A DNA stretch of 7,481 nt. It comes from Treponema sp. (lineage in GTDB: Bacteria; Spirochaetota; Spirochaetia; Treponematales; Breznakiellaceae). Positions 1-6,994 of this stretch are shown one piece after another; the first letter of the stretch is position 1; every line of letters starts with the position of its first letter. Made by a program: the position numbers and the translations under genes. Under the pieces are notes generated by a model that was given only the letters and a program-made list of their open reading frames with translations, made no database searches and was not told where the DNA came from. Where the stretch lies: the NCBI GenBank assembly GCA_009786625.1, contig WQRT01000006.1, forward strand, positions 14,850 to 22,330. The letters are read 5' to 3'.

Positions 1-86
1 TATTATTTTTGTAACTAATTAAATTCAAATTGGTTGTATAATCAGCAGACTAATGTGGTTTCATGTTCCTCCTAATTTCTCCTTTT

Positions 87-119
87 CCCCGGGGTTACTC
101 CTTTCCTCGGGGTTTTTTT
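87..119 (+). terminator. Rho-independent terminator of an upstream unit
   Basis: An 8-bp stem (87-94 with 105-112, one G-U pair) closes a 10-nt loop and is followed by seven T (113-119). This is a strong intrinsic terminator reading rightwards. It most likely ends a gene lying left of the window, since positions 1-86 hold no convincing reading frame. It also insulates the tRNA promoter downstream. Confidence 0.8.
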
Positions 120-193
120 GTGAAAAATGCCTATAAAATTACCGCAAATAACAGAAAAATGAAGCAAGGAATCCGTTTCCAAGCCCTTGCGCC

Positions 194-222
194 TTGACAT
201 TTTTTTTAATTTTTGCTATGTT
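194..222 (+). promoter_or_regulatory. Sigma70 promoter of the tRNA-Asn gene
   Basis: A perfect -35 TTGACA (194-199), a 17-bp spacer and a -10 TATGTT (217-222) lie 43 bp upstream of the mature tRNA. Transcription should start near 229. The short leader contains a CCCTAAGGG palindrome (244-252). A 6-bp inverted repeat, GCAAGG (164-169) and CCTTGC (185-190), sits directly upstream of the -35; its role, if any, is unknown. Confidence 0.8.
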
Positions 223-265
223 TTCTGAAAAGACGCAGTTACTCCCTAAGGGTGTTTCTGTACCT

Positions 266-338
266 TCCCTTGTAGCTCAGCTGGCAGAGCAAGTGGCTGT
301 TAACCACTGGGTCCGTGGTTCGAATCCGCGCGAGGGAG
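266..338 (+). tRNA. tRNA-Asn (anticodon GTT)
   Basis: The full cloverleaf can be folded by eye. The acceptor stem TCCCTTG pairs with CGAGGGA with one G-U pair. The D arm is GCTC/GAGC. The anticodon arm AGTGG/CCACT has loop CTGTTAA, giving anticodon GTT. The variable loop is 5 nt, and the T arm CGTGG/CCGCG has loop TTCGAAT. The total is 73 nt including discriminator G338, and CCA is not encoded. The gene has its own promoter and terminator. Its last 44 bp (295-338) are repeated exactly at 6944-6987, so its 3' end appears to have served as an integration site while the tRNA stayed intact. Confidence 0.97.
295..338 (+). repeat. Left 44-bp attachment repeat (attL-like)
   Basis: These are the 44 bp from the anticodon stem to the discriminator base of tRNA-Asn, identical to 6944-6987. 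The bases before them (AGT here, CTA there) and after them (TTT here, CAA there) differ, so the identity stops exactly at the tRNA 3' end. That is the pattern left by tyrosine-recombinase integration into a tRNA gene. Confidence 0.85.
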
Positions 339-345
339 TTTTTGG

Positions 346-383
346 GGTCATCCAAGCATGATTTCTTGGATGACCTCTTTTTT
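346..383 (+). terminator. tRNA-Asn terminator
   Basis: A perfect 11-bp stem (346-356 with 365-375) with an 8-nt loop is followed by TCTTTTTT. It begins 8 nt after the tRNA, inside the island's left end. A related hairpin, diverged in sequence but not in shape, follows the second tRNA-end copy at 6995-7036. Confidence 0.9.
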
Positions 384-447
384 ATCGTCTTGATATTTCA
401 TAAAATCTGTCATTGGTTTCATGTTACTACAAAATCTAATTCTTTAA

Positions 448-549
448 AAAATGTTATCCCCAAGAGCAAAATGCGCCGGAAATATCCCCTGTTACTGACA
501 TTTTATGGTAAATAAGTCATATATTTCATAAGCCGATGAGGAAAAACTC
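448..549. repeat. 102-bp direct repeat, left copy
   Basis: By manual gap-free alignment, 91 of 102 positions match 7340-7441. It contains an imperfect palindrome (TGAC...GTCA, 497-520) that is conserved in the right copy with its only change in the central loop. A weak promoter-like pair, CTGACA (495-500) and CATATA (518-523) with a 17-bp spacer, points at the vapB-like gene. A further short match to the right flank (392-411 with 7241-7260) shows that the homology extends upstream with gaps. The function is unknown; it may be an integrase arm region, an operator or a promoter. Confidence 0.8.
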
Positions 550-581
550 CGTGGACAAAGCATTTTTTTTTATGCTAACAT

Positions 582-797
582 ATGAATATGATGCATCAAC
601 TTACCATAACAGTTGACGATAATGTATACCAAGCTCTGAAACCTATGGTTGAACAGGAAACCATAGGATCTTTTTTGAATGATTTTATGAAGGAGCGTCA
701 GAAAAGTAAAACAACATCGTCCATAACGGCATTGCGTGGAACATTGCACAAAGTTGACACATCGGATTTAAGAGACGAGACCGATAGACCTATATGA
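582..797 (+). CDS. VapB-like ribbon-helix-helix antitoxin
   Basis: This is a small protein of up to 71 residues. The N-terminus (HQLTITVDDNVYQALKP) has the short strand followed by helix expected of a ribbon-helix-helix DNA-binding domain. The C-terminal half is charged and probably wraps the toxin, as in VapB antitoxins. Starts at 582, 588 and 591 are all possible; none has a good Shine-Dalgarno site, and 591 (MHQL) would match the usual family N-terminus. The stop codon overlaps the start of the PIN-domain gene as ATGA, a typical antitoxin-toxin junction. The toxin is truncated, so this would be an orphan antitoxin. It may still repress from an operator in the 102-bp repeat upstream, which is speculative. 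The family assignment rests on motif and gene order. Confidence 0.8.
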   Translation: MNMMHQLTITVDDNVYQALKPMVEQETIGSFLNDFMKERQKSKTTSSITALRGTLHKVDTSDLRDETDRPI

Positions 798-970
798 ATA
801 TTATTGACTCCTCTTGTTGGATCGAATACCTAATGGATAGTGAAATTGGCGCAAGTATTGCTCCTATAGTCGAAAACACAGTCGAGCTTATAGTTCCAAC
901 AATTACCCTGTATGAAGTGCATAAAAAATTGTTATTGTTCATAATGATTACTCAAAAGGCGTGTCGTTAG
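794..970 (+). pseudogene. Truncated VapC PIN-domain toxin
   Basis: The frame opens with MNIIDSSCWIEYL, the typical first strand and helix of a PIN-domain ribonuclease with the first catalytic acid at D5. It continues to TITLYEVHKKL, where E41 is the second acid. After about residue 46 the VapC similarity stops. The remaining 12 codons are out-of-frame sequence of the next gene remnant and end at TAG 968-970. The second half of the PIN fold and its last acidic residues are missing, so a working nuclease is unlikely (58 residues against about 130). The ATGA overlap with the antitoxin gene shows it was once a normal vapBC pair. The junction lies near 925-937. Confidence 0.8.
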
Positions 971-1257
971 TAGAGTTATTTTCTGATAGAATTATAATAA
1001 TATCCTGCGGCTGGCTGGTTGAGGGATTAAGTGAGAATGATTTTATTAAATGCCGTTTTATGCCACGTAACCGTGAACTCATGCGCGTGTTTCGCGATAT
1101 GGAATTAGTGGAGCAAATTGGCTCCGGGATGAGCCGCATTCTTAAAGCATATGACCAGTCAATTTTTGATCTTACACCTAGTTTTATTATTATAATATTT
1201 CCATTTGAAGTATCATTTATATCTTCAGATGATAAAAAAAACTGCAAAGAATGGTAA
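925..1257 (+). pseudogene. C-terminal remnant of AlbA_2/HATPase_c_4 ATP-binding protein
   Basis: The frame follows a stop at 922 and has no plausible start of its own. It reads VHNDYSKGVSLVELFSDRI, then EGLSENDF, MPRNRELMRVFRDMELVEQI, GSGMSRIL and FPF. These are the conserved blocks of the C-terminal HATPase_c_4 domain of RecG-like or Schlafen-AlbA_2 transcriptional regulators. The whole AlbA_2 DNA-binding half is missing, and no winged helix follows the ATPase part. A Trp stands where the family usually has a Gly in the GGL segment, and the last 20 residues look unrelated; both fit decay. ATG codons inside the frame could start a fragment, but with no recognisable Shine-Dalgarno site. Its 5' end is fused to the broken vapC. 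Confidence 0.75.
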
Positions 1258-1351
1258 ATAGATATTAACTTGAATTGCAATTTTTGATTCAATGCCAGAT
1301 CACATCGTTTTTTTAATATAATTTTACTTATATATTTTCATAATATAAAAA

Positions 1352-4300
1352 TCATTTACAATATGAATAAACATTTTGTTCCATTTGTAATAAAAAATCT
1401 TCATAAAAATCAGTATATTTATTTTCTTTCTGCAAATCAGATATATGTACTTTCGCTTTATCATGAAAAATTGCAAAGTTTTCAATTGATATATTTTGTT
1501 CTATCCCATTACGGGCTAGAGAGAAAAGTTTCTCTCTGCGAATATAATGATTATTGTCAGGAAGATTTGTACTATAAAATAATAATTCAATATACTTGTT
1601 TAATAAAGTTTCAGTTTTGTGTAAACATCCAAATTTATACATAGTAAATATATCAGGAGTATTTATTATATCTCCATTTAGGTATCCGTCAATAATACTT
1701 AAAATATTTTCTTCATCGCCCATGGAGGCAAGAAAATGATTTACAACAAAACTTTGGTCAAGAGTTAAACCCATATCTGACGAATCATCTTTTATTTCGT
1801 TAATTATTCTTTTTTTCTGCAGTTCGGTTGATACATGTATACAATATTCAATTATTGTTTTTCTATATTGATAATTTATATCTTTATCATTTATTCTTAT
1901 TACCGATAAAACTATATCAATATTAAAATGAGGGAATATATCATCTACATGATTTTCTTCACACTTTGACCAAAAGTTGGAAATAGGAGAATATTCACTG
2001 GAACTAACAGTCCTATTTTCTTCCAAAAACATTTCTCTTGTTTTTTTTATTATGTAATTTTTTATATTAGTATTAAAATCTTTATTAATTATTTTTTCGT
2101 AATATTCAAGTAAATAATTAAATATTTGTAAACGTGATAAAGAATTCTGTAACATATCAATATTTTCCAGTCCATATTGGACTATTTCAGATTGGGAAAT
2201 CATATCGATGAATAAATCTTCAAACCATGCAAGATTAACGCTATAACTCATCATCGCGTGTTCGCCGTATGGATTACCACAAGCGATTAATTTCAGTGCG
2301 TCATCCTTGCTCACGTATTCGGGAATTTTATTATCCATTAAATATTTAATATAATAAAGAAATGGCGATAACCAATGAGTACTCTTCATACCATCAAAAT
2401 CATTGATTTTTTTATTTTTAAATTTTTCTGGTATTTCATTTTTCATACTATCTAATAATATTATTTTGAGTTCTTCTTTTTTATTTATTTGATTAAATAC
2501 CTGTTTAAGTAAATCACCGGCATACTGCTTAATATAAATCCAATAAAAAAATATATAGAATGGCTCTGCTTGCCATTTCTTTACGTATTTTAAAATTTCA
2601 GTTTTATTAATAGTATTTTCTAAATAATTTGCACCTATAAAATATTCTATAATGAACAATACCGTTTTTGAAAATATAGGCGGTGATTTATATTCATTCC
2701 CGAAATTATATTCCAAACAGTTGAGAATATGTTCTGATTCTAAAGAGCGTACCTTCCCTATAAAGGTTTTATTTTCATTTAAATTGTCAGGATTGTTCAA
2801 ATAGTCAACTGCTTTTGATAGTTCTTCCAAGATTGCGTCATTGTCTAAAACTAAATTAATTTCATTATTTTGCATCTTATCTATTTTTTCTTTTGTTTTT
2901 ATTTTTTGTTCATTATGTTTTTTTTTTGCTTCTATATGATCTGCGAATAGATATTGATAATCATTTTTTATTTTATCATTATCATGTAAAATATGCTTTA
3001 TATTAAGATTAATCATATATATTATACCTTTATATATACCAATATTATTTTCTGTTTTATAAATTTCTTTAATAATATCAAACTGTTTTTTGGCTTTGTT
3101 AACATCAGATAAATTGAGCAGCTTAGCCAATAAACTTTCTAATATCCATTGAGATATTGTTACTTTTTCATCATTTATCTTTTTTAACAAATATATTTTT
3201 AAGTTGTCAAAATGTTCTAAATTAGCAATCTCAAAGAATCTATGTATATCATGAAGTGTATTTCTATGCAAAAAATATTCAGAAAATAACTTATATTGTT
3301 CAGCGGTAAGCTGGTCTATTTTATCATAAAGTTTGTTTTCCAATATTATTATTGGATTATGTATTCCAAAAAAATCTTGTTTAGATTGTTTATTTATGGA
3401 AAATATTAATGTTTCCAAAATTATATCAAGTGAAACGTCAATTTTTTTTATTATTTCATAAAATACCCATAAATAATGATCAATGTGTACAACCGGATAA
3501 ACATCATCATCTGTTATATTTTCCGATATAATATCTATTGTTCCTTTTGATACTTTTTTATTTATTTCTATTGAATAAATTAAAATAGGCTTTAAAATAG
3601 TTTGTATCTCAGTTGTTTCATGAAAACTGTTAAATACAGCTATTTTAAAGGTAAATTCCATATCTGTGTTTATAATCGAGTTAAGAGAATTATCATTTTT
3701 TAATATATTTTTAAAAAAACTTTCCCATTCATCCACAGTCCATTTCTCTGTCCATGAATAATCCTTATACCATAAAATAATAGAATGATAAGTAAGTAAT
3801 TCTTTAATTTTCCATGCAATTTCATTATAAAGAAAAAATTTTATTATTTCTTTAGATAAATATTTGAGCGATTCTAAATCATCTTCTTCCCATAAAATAT
3901 CAGAATACCTGTTAATTAAAATAATAGAATTAGCAAAACTGATAAGGGTATCAGCATCAGGAGCTTCCAGATATTTTCTTATATTTTCTTTAAGAACATT
4001 AAAGGCATTTTTTCGTTTTGATGAAGGCAGCAATTCTTGCATTTTCTTCGCCATATTTGATACATTTTTTAACGGACCAAATTCCGGTCTGGACCGGGCG
4101 TAATATATATACTTTTTATTCTTATTTCTATTTTCAAGAATTTCAATAAAATAGTCATAACGAGAATCTTCAGGAATTAATGATAAATCCGTAATTAAAA
4201 ATGCTTCTATTGAAATTGATTCCAATTTATTAAATAATTCATCATATAATATTTTGTTATTATACCTAACAAGATCATAAAATATAACAAAAATATCAAT

Positions 4301-5794
4301 AACAGCCACTTTTAAATTTTTATTAATGAAGAAAAAAGAATGTATTTCATCAATAGTTTTTTTAGTATAATAAAGGGCGACAAAGTAATCTTGATAGGTT
4401 TTATTGTAAAAAATATAAAATCGTCCGTCATATGTTTTTAAAAAATCGGTTTCAAATAATAAGTTTTCCTGTTCGGTTCTTTCGATATAATAAATATTAC
4501 TTGATTGCATTTTTATAGAAATAGCCGTGAGTTCTTCGATTAATTCATCGTCCGACACAAGTGCTTTGTCTCCGTATTTTGCCGATATTTTGCTTCGATT
4601 CTGTATAATAGCAAATTTGATTAATGTATCATAGATGCTTTCATCTTCCTTAATTTCATTAATAATTGGTCTGTATATTGGTATTAAAAATAATTCTTTT
4701 AATTGGTCGGAGCCAAGAGATAATATTTTATTTTTTTCTTCGCTATCATTGCTTGACGTTAATAAATCGTTAATTGTAATAGGTATTAAATATATCTCCG
4801 TCTTTTTATCTATGTATGGTATGTTATCTTTGCATCTTTCTCTTGTAGAAATTATAATTTTTGTTTCATTGTATTTGTTGGTAATACGATATAATTCAGA
4901 ATTAAATTTTTTAATATGGTAAGGAGATATTTCATCATAACCGTCAAGAATTATATTGTAAGGTAAATATTCATCACATAAAAAGAGATCTTTTTCCAAA
5001 TTCCCTCCCTGATATTGAGATAATTCATAAAACCTTGTTATAATATATTTATTTTTAACATGATTTAAGTACAATGAAAGCATTTCGTAACTTTTTCCAA
5101 GACGAGGTTCGCCAACAAAAATTATTAATTTATAATCGTTGTTTAATTCATTGTATATTGTGAGCAGAGGATGTTTGTTACATATTGTTTTTCCATCATA
5201 GTAAATTGATTTAAGCCATGGATCCTCAAGTGATTTCGCGTTTATTTTAGCAATGTACTTATCAATTATTTCAGTATTTTTTTTATTTATTTGCGAAACA
5301 AGAAAATATTTATTATCAATTAGTTTCATGCATTCTATTGTAAATTCCTTAAGGGAAGGGAATTTTACAAGAGGTATTGATTTATGTTTTTGATCGTTTA
5401 TTTCTTCCAATAGCTTAGTAATTTTTTCAAACGTTAATAAATTATAATAAACTTGGATTGGGGTATAGTTAGTGGCCTCCATGCGAACAACAAAAAAAGA
5501 TAATCCTAAATTTGTATAAGAGATTTTAAGAAGATTTGAATCTATTGAATATGTTATTACCTCTTTAAAATCAATATCATTCTGAGTTTGACCTTTAACT
5601 TGAACGTTAATATCACCTAAACTATCATTATTAACAAAATCGCTATCTTTATATATCCTAATATATCCGTCAAGTAAGGGAGTACTACTGTTATCTTCTA
5701 TGTGAGGTGAAATTTTACTAGCTGGTAACAAGAATAATTGTTTTACGTCAGTAACCGCTTTACCATCTATCTTGGTAGTATTATTATTACCCAT
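1352..5794 (-). CDS. STAND/NACHT-type NTPase with putative PD-(D/E)xK N-terminus (Avs-like)
   Basis: This 1480-residue protein is intact. Residues 40-130 look like a DUF4365/PD-(D/E)xK nuclease domain: LDGYIRI with D42, then INVQVKG with Q65 and K67, followed by alternating strands. The NTPase has Walker A GEPRLGKS (228-235), Walker B IILDGYDEIS (281-290) and sensor IIISTR (313-318). FYNKTYQDYFVALYY (462-476) matches the winged-helix signature of NACHT proteins. The last 1000 residues are AT-rich in coding and probably helical, with a Lys/Glu-rich likely coiled coil near 953-975; I recognise no family there. The start is set by AGAAGG (5804-5809) 9 nt upstream. Nuclease-STAND-repeat proteins of this shape (Avs, bNACHT) sense phage proteins and then degrade DNA. 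It is the third gene of a leftward operon after MNT and HEPN. NTPase assignment is firm, nuclease moderate, antiphage role inferred. Confidence 0.85.
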   Translation of the reverse strand: MGNNNTTKIDGKAVTDVKQLFLLPASKISPHIEDNSSTPLLDGYIRIYKDSDFVNNDSLGDINVQVKGQTQNDIDFKEVITYSIDSNLLKISYTNLGLSFFVVRMEATNYTPIQVYYNLLTFEKITKLLEEINDQKHKSIPLVKFPSLKEFTIECMKLIDNKYFLVSQINKKNTEIIDKYIAKINAKSLEDPWLKSIYYDGKTICNKHPLLTIYNELNNDYKLIIFVGEPRLGKSYEMLSLYLNHVKNKYIITRFYELSQYQGGNLEKDLFLCDEYLPYNIILDGYDEISPYHIKKFNSELYRITNKYNETKIIISTRERCKDNIPYIDKKTEIYLIPITINDLLTSSNDSEEKNKILSLGSDQLKELFLIPIYRPIINEIKEDESIYDTLIKFAIIQNRSKISAKYGDKALVSDDELIEELTAISIKMQSSNIYYIERTEQENLLFETDFLKTYDGRFYIFYNKTYQDYFVALYYTKKTIDEIHSFFFINKNLKVAVIDIFVIFYDLVRYNNKILYDELFNKLESISIEAFLITDLSLIPEDSRYDYFIEILENRNKNKKYIYYARSRPEFGPLKNVSNMAKKMQELLPSSKRKNAFNVLKENIRKYLEAPDADTLISFANSIILINRYSDILWEEDDLESLKYLSKEIIKFFLYNEIAWKIKELLTYHSIILWYKDYSWTEKWTVDEWESFFKNILKNDNSLNSIINTDMEFTFKIAVFNSFHETTEIQTILKPILIYSIEINKKVSKGTIDIISENITDDDVYPVVHIDHYLWVFYEIIKKIDVSLDIILETLIFSINKQSKQDFFGIHNPIIILENKLYDKIDQLTAEQYKLFSEYFLHRNTLHDIHRFFEIANLEHFDNLKIYLLKKINDEKVTISQWILESLLAKLLNLSDVNKAKKQFDIIKEIYKTENNIGIYKGIIYMINLNIKHILHDNDKIKNDYQYLFADHIEAKKKHNEQKIKTKEKIDKMQNNEINLVLDNDAILEELSKAVDYLNNPDNLNENKTFIGKVRSLESEHILNCLEYNFGNEYKSPPIFSKTVLFIIEYFIGANYLENTINKTEILKYVKKWQAEPFYIFFYWIYIKQYAGDLLKQVFNQINKKEELKIILLDSMKNEIPEKFKNKKINDFDGMKSTHWLSPFLYYIKYLMDNKIPEYVSKDDALKLIACGNPYGEHAMMSYSVNLAWFEDLFIDMISQSEIVQYGLENIDMLQNSLSRLQIFNYLLEYYEKIINKDFNTNIKNYIIKKTREMFLEENRTVSSSEYSPISNFWSKCEENHVDDIFPHFNIDIVLSVIRINDKDINYQYRKTIIEYCIHVSTELQKKRIINEIKDDSSDMGLTLDQSFVVNHFLASMGDEENILSIIDGYLNGDIINTPDIFTMYKFGCLHKTETLLNKYIELLFYSTNLPDNNHYIRREKLFSLARNGIEQNISIENFAIFHDKAKVHISDLQKENKYTDFYEDFLLQMEQNVYSYCK

Positions 5795-5803
5795 TAATAA
5801 AAT

Positions 5804-5809
5804 CCTTCT
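5804..5809 (-). promoter_or_regulatory. Ribosome binding site of the STAND gene
   Basis: AGAAGG on the minus strand lies 9 nt before the ATG at 5794. It sits in the 29-bp gap after the HEPN stop, so the STAND gene has its own translation signal within the shared message. Confidence 0.75.
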
Positions 5810-5823
5810 GAGAGATAAAAAAT

Positions 5824-6219
5824 TTATTCCATATTATTTATTATCTTTTCGCAATAGCAAATAACTATCTCGGTATAATTAATAGCTTGTCTGGCTACGC
5901 TATCATCGACTGCTAATTCATTAGGATAACGTACTTGGACTCCATAAGGGTTTAATGAAATACAATATGGCTGAATCGTTATAAAACACATTTCATGGTC
6001 GATACAAAGCTTAACAAGCTCAACCAGATCATGAGTATGGGGAGGATTCGTCTCTTTTGCTATCAAGTAAGCTTTTAGGGACTTCTCAGCACATTGATGA
6101 GCGTGGTAACAGGATATTTCAATTTCTCTTGGGTGAACATCATTAAACATATGTTTGGCAGTATTAAGATCACTTTTTGCATACCGGAGCCATTCTTTTG
6201 CCAAATCAAGCGTAGTCAT
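5824..6219 (-). CDS. HEPN-domain protein, partner of the MNT gene
   Basis: The product has 131 residues. The N-terminal helix (AKEWLRYAKSDLNTAKHMF) and the block SCYHAHQCAEKSLKAYL (36-52) are hallmarks of the PF05168 HEPN family. HTHDL (61-65) and RYP (97-99) follow at the usual places. The start at 6219 was chosen because families begin just before EWL and because AAGGA lies 10 nt upstream; a longer frame to 6309 only adds residues read out of frame from the MNT gene. It overlaps the MNT gene by 14 bp, so translation is probably coupled. HEPN partners of MNT proteins are often RNase toxins neutralised by nucleotidyl transfer, but I see no Rx4-6H RNase motif here. The role could instead be substrate or nucleotide binding. 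Confidence 0.85.
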   Translation of the reverse strand: MTTLDLAKEWLRYAKSDLNTAKHMFNDVHPREIEISCYHAHQCAEKSLKAYLIAKETNPPHTHDLVELVKLCIDHEMCFITIQPYCISLNPYGVQVRYPNELAVDDSVARQAINYTEIVICYCEKIINNME

Positions 6220-6532
6220 AAAGAACGATTCCTTTTTGGGCAATAGTTTTCTCGATAGTTGGCAATTTGCTTCTTGCTTCAAAGCGGCTTTTATAATTTG
6301 CAAGGACATCTACTGCTTTATATTTCGGATTCTGTGCCAATCCACGATATATATTTTGTAAAACTAAGATTGGTTTTTCTGTACCGTCTTTAAGGATAAC
6401 AAAGACATCATAGTCACTACCTTCTCTGGGTACTCCGTAAGCGTAGGAACCAAATAGGATGATTCTTTCACAATCCTTTCCCACAGTGTCTAGAATACTA
6501 TCCTTAATCGCGATAATGTCATCATTTACCAT
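6206..6532 (-). CDS. MNT-family minimal nucleotidyltransferase
   Basis: The product has 108 residues from the chosen start. ILFGSYAYG leads into the nucleotidyltransferase motif GSx10DxD: G28, S29, then D40 and D42 in SDYDVFV. D75 in AVDVLANY is a good third metal ligand. This is the full active site of the MNT half of MNT-HEPN modules, where the enzyme adds AMP to the HEPN toxin in the studied pair MntA-HepT. The start at 6532 has AAGGG 8 nt upstream and fits the family length. Alternatives are ATG 6562 and TTG 6568, the latter with GGAG 8 nt upstream, which would add 10-12 residues. It is the first gene of the leftward operon and ends inside the HEPN gene. Confidence 0.85.
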   Translation of the reverse strand: MVNDDIIAIKDSILDTVGKDCERIILFGSYAYGVPREGSDYDVFVILKDGTEKPILVLQNIYRGLAQNPKYKAVDVLANYKSRFEARSKLPTIEKTIAQKGIVLYDYA

Positions 6533-6568
6533 ACCTTTTTCCCTTACAATTTCATAAAGCATATACAA

Positions 6569-6943
6569 AATATATTCTCCATAATAAGCATAATAGAAAA
6601 ATCAATACAAAGAAAGAGGATAAAAATCAAGATTATAGCCTCCTGCCTGATTTTGTCCCCCATACAGCCTTTGCCTCGTGGCGACGTTATTAAAGCCGAT
6701 TTTTATCAAGAAGGCGATACCATTATCACTTAATGCCATCAGTAATAAAGTGTATTTTTTTTATTTTCCACTTTTTACCACTTGCTATGCTTATCCAGTA
6801 AACCCATTCTCCTGTAAATGGTCAACAAAATTCTTAACTTTTAAACGAATTTTTAACATAATGAAACCGGACTTATGTATGTAAGTCCTTATCTCATAAG
6901 CACTTACGTGAAGTGTTAAAAAACGAAGACAAGCCATCCCCTA
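6569..6943. other. Intergenic right end of the island, no supported gene
   Basis: The 375 bp upstream of the MNT gene hold the candidate leftward promoter and a short, more GC-rich stretch (about 6638-6740) that resembles a decayed secreted-protein start on the + strand. Nearer the tRNA repeat are two small hairpins: GGACTTA/TAAGTCC (6869-6875, 6882-6888) and CACTT/AAGTG (6901-6905, 6911-6915). Paired repeats this close to an attachment site might bind a recombinase, but nothing shows it. Confidence 0.5.
6632..6659 (-). promoter_or_regulatory. Candidate promoter of the MNT-HEPN-STAND operon
   Basis: On the minus strand, a perfect -10 TATAAT (6632-6637) follows GGGACA (6654-6659, four of six matches to TTGACA) with a 16-bp spacer. 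Transcription would start near 6625, leaving a leader of about 90 nt to the chosen MNT start. No operator or attenuator is obvious in the leader. Confidence 0.4.
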
Positions 6944-6987
6944 GGCTGTTAACCACTGGGTCCGTGGTTCGAATCCGCGCGAGGGAG
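6944..6987 (+). repeat. Right 44-bp attachment repeat (attR-like, tRNA-Asn 3' fragment)
   Basis: This is an exact copy of tRNA-Asn positions 295-338. There is no 5' half of a tRNA upstream, so it is not a second functional gene. It ends exactly at the discriminator base and is followed by a terminator hairpin, as the intact tRNA gene is. Confidence 0.85.
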
Positions 6988-6994
6988 CAAGTAG

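Larger units (their letters stand above)
339..6987. mobile_element. Genomic island in tRNA-Asn, no integrase visible
   Basis: The segment lies between two perfect 44-bp tRNA-Asn 3'-end repeats. It carries typical island cargo: a toxin-antitoxin remnant, a truncated ATP-binding gene, and an AT-rich MNT-HEPN-STAND operon. No recombinase, relaxase, phage or replication gene is visible, so it cannot encode its own mobility as it stands. It may be mobilised in trans, may have lost its integrase, or may be a fragment of a larger or tandem array. The repeats are seen directly; the island interpretation is inference from a well-known pattern. Confidence 0.65.

Noticed and set aside
62..76. Minus-strand AGGAGGA followed by ATG
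   Set aside because: The frame stops after four codons (MKPH) and the spacing to ATG is too short.
315..515. Plus-strand 66-codon frame
   Set aside because: It begins inside the tRNA and crosses its terminator and the 102-bp repeat; no coding character.
948..1292. Minus-strand 114-codon frame
   Set aside because: It is antisense to the HATPase_c_4 remnant, whose conserved motifs are on the + strand; it has no recognisable domain.
1363..1644. Plus-strand 93-codon frame
   Set aside because: It is antisense to the 3' end of the STAND gene and has no ribosome site; such frames are expected in AT-rich coding DNA.
6791..6859. Minus-strand 22-residue peptide beginning MLKIRLKVKNF
   Set aside because: It looks protein-like (VDHLQENGF) but is very short, has no Shine-Dalgarno site, and I cannot match it to a family; at most an integrase or other relic.
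6944..6987. Second tRNA-Asn gene
   Set aside because: Only the anticodon-to-3' part is present; the acceptor 5' strand and D arm are missing.
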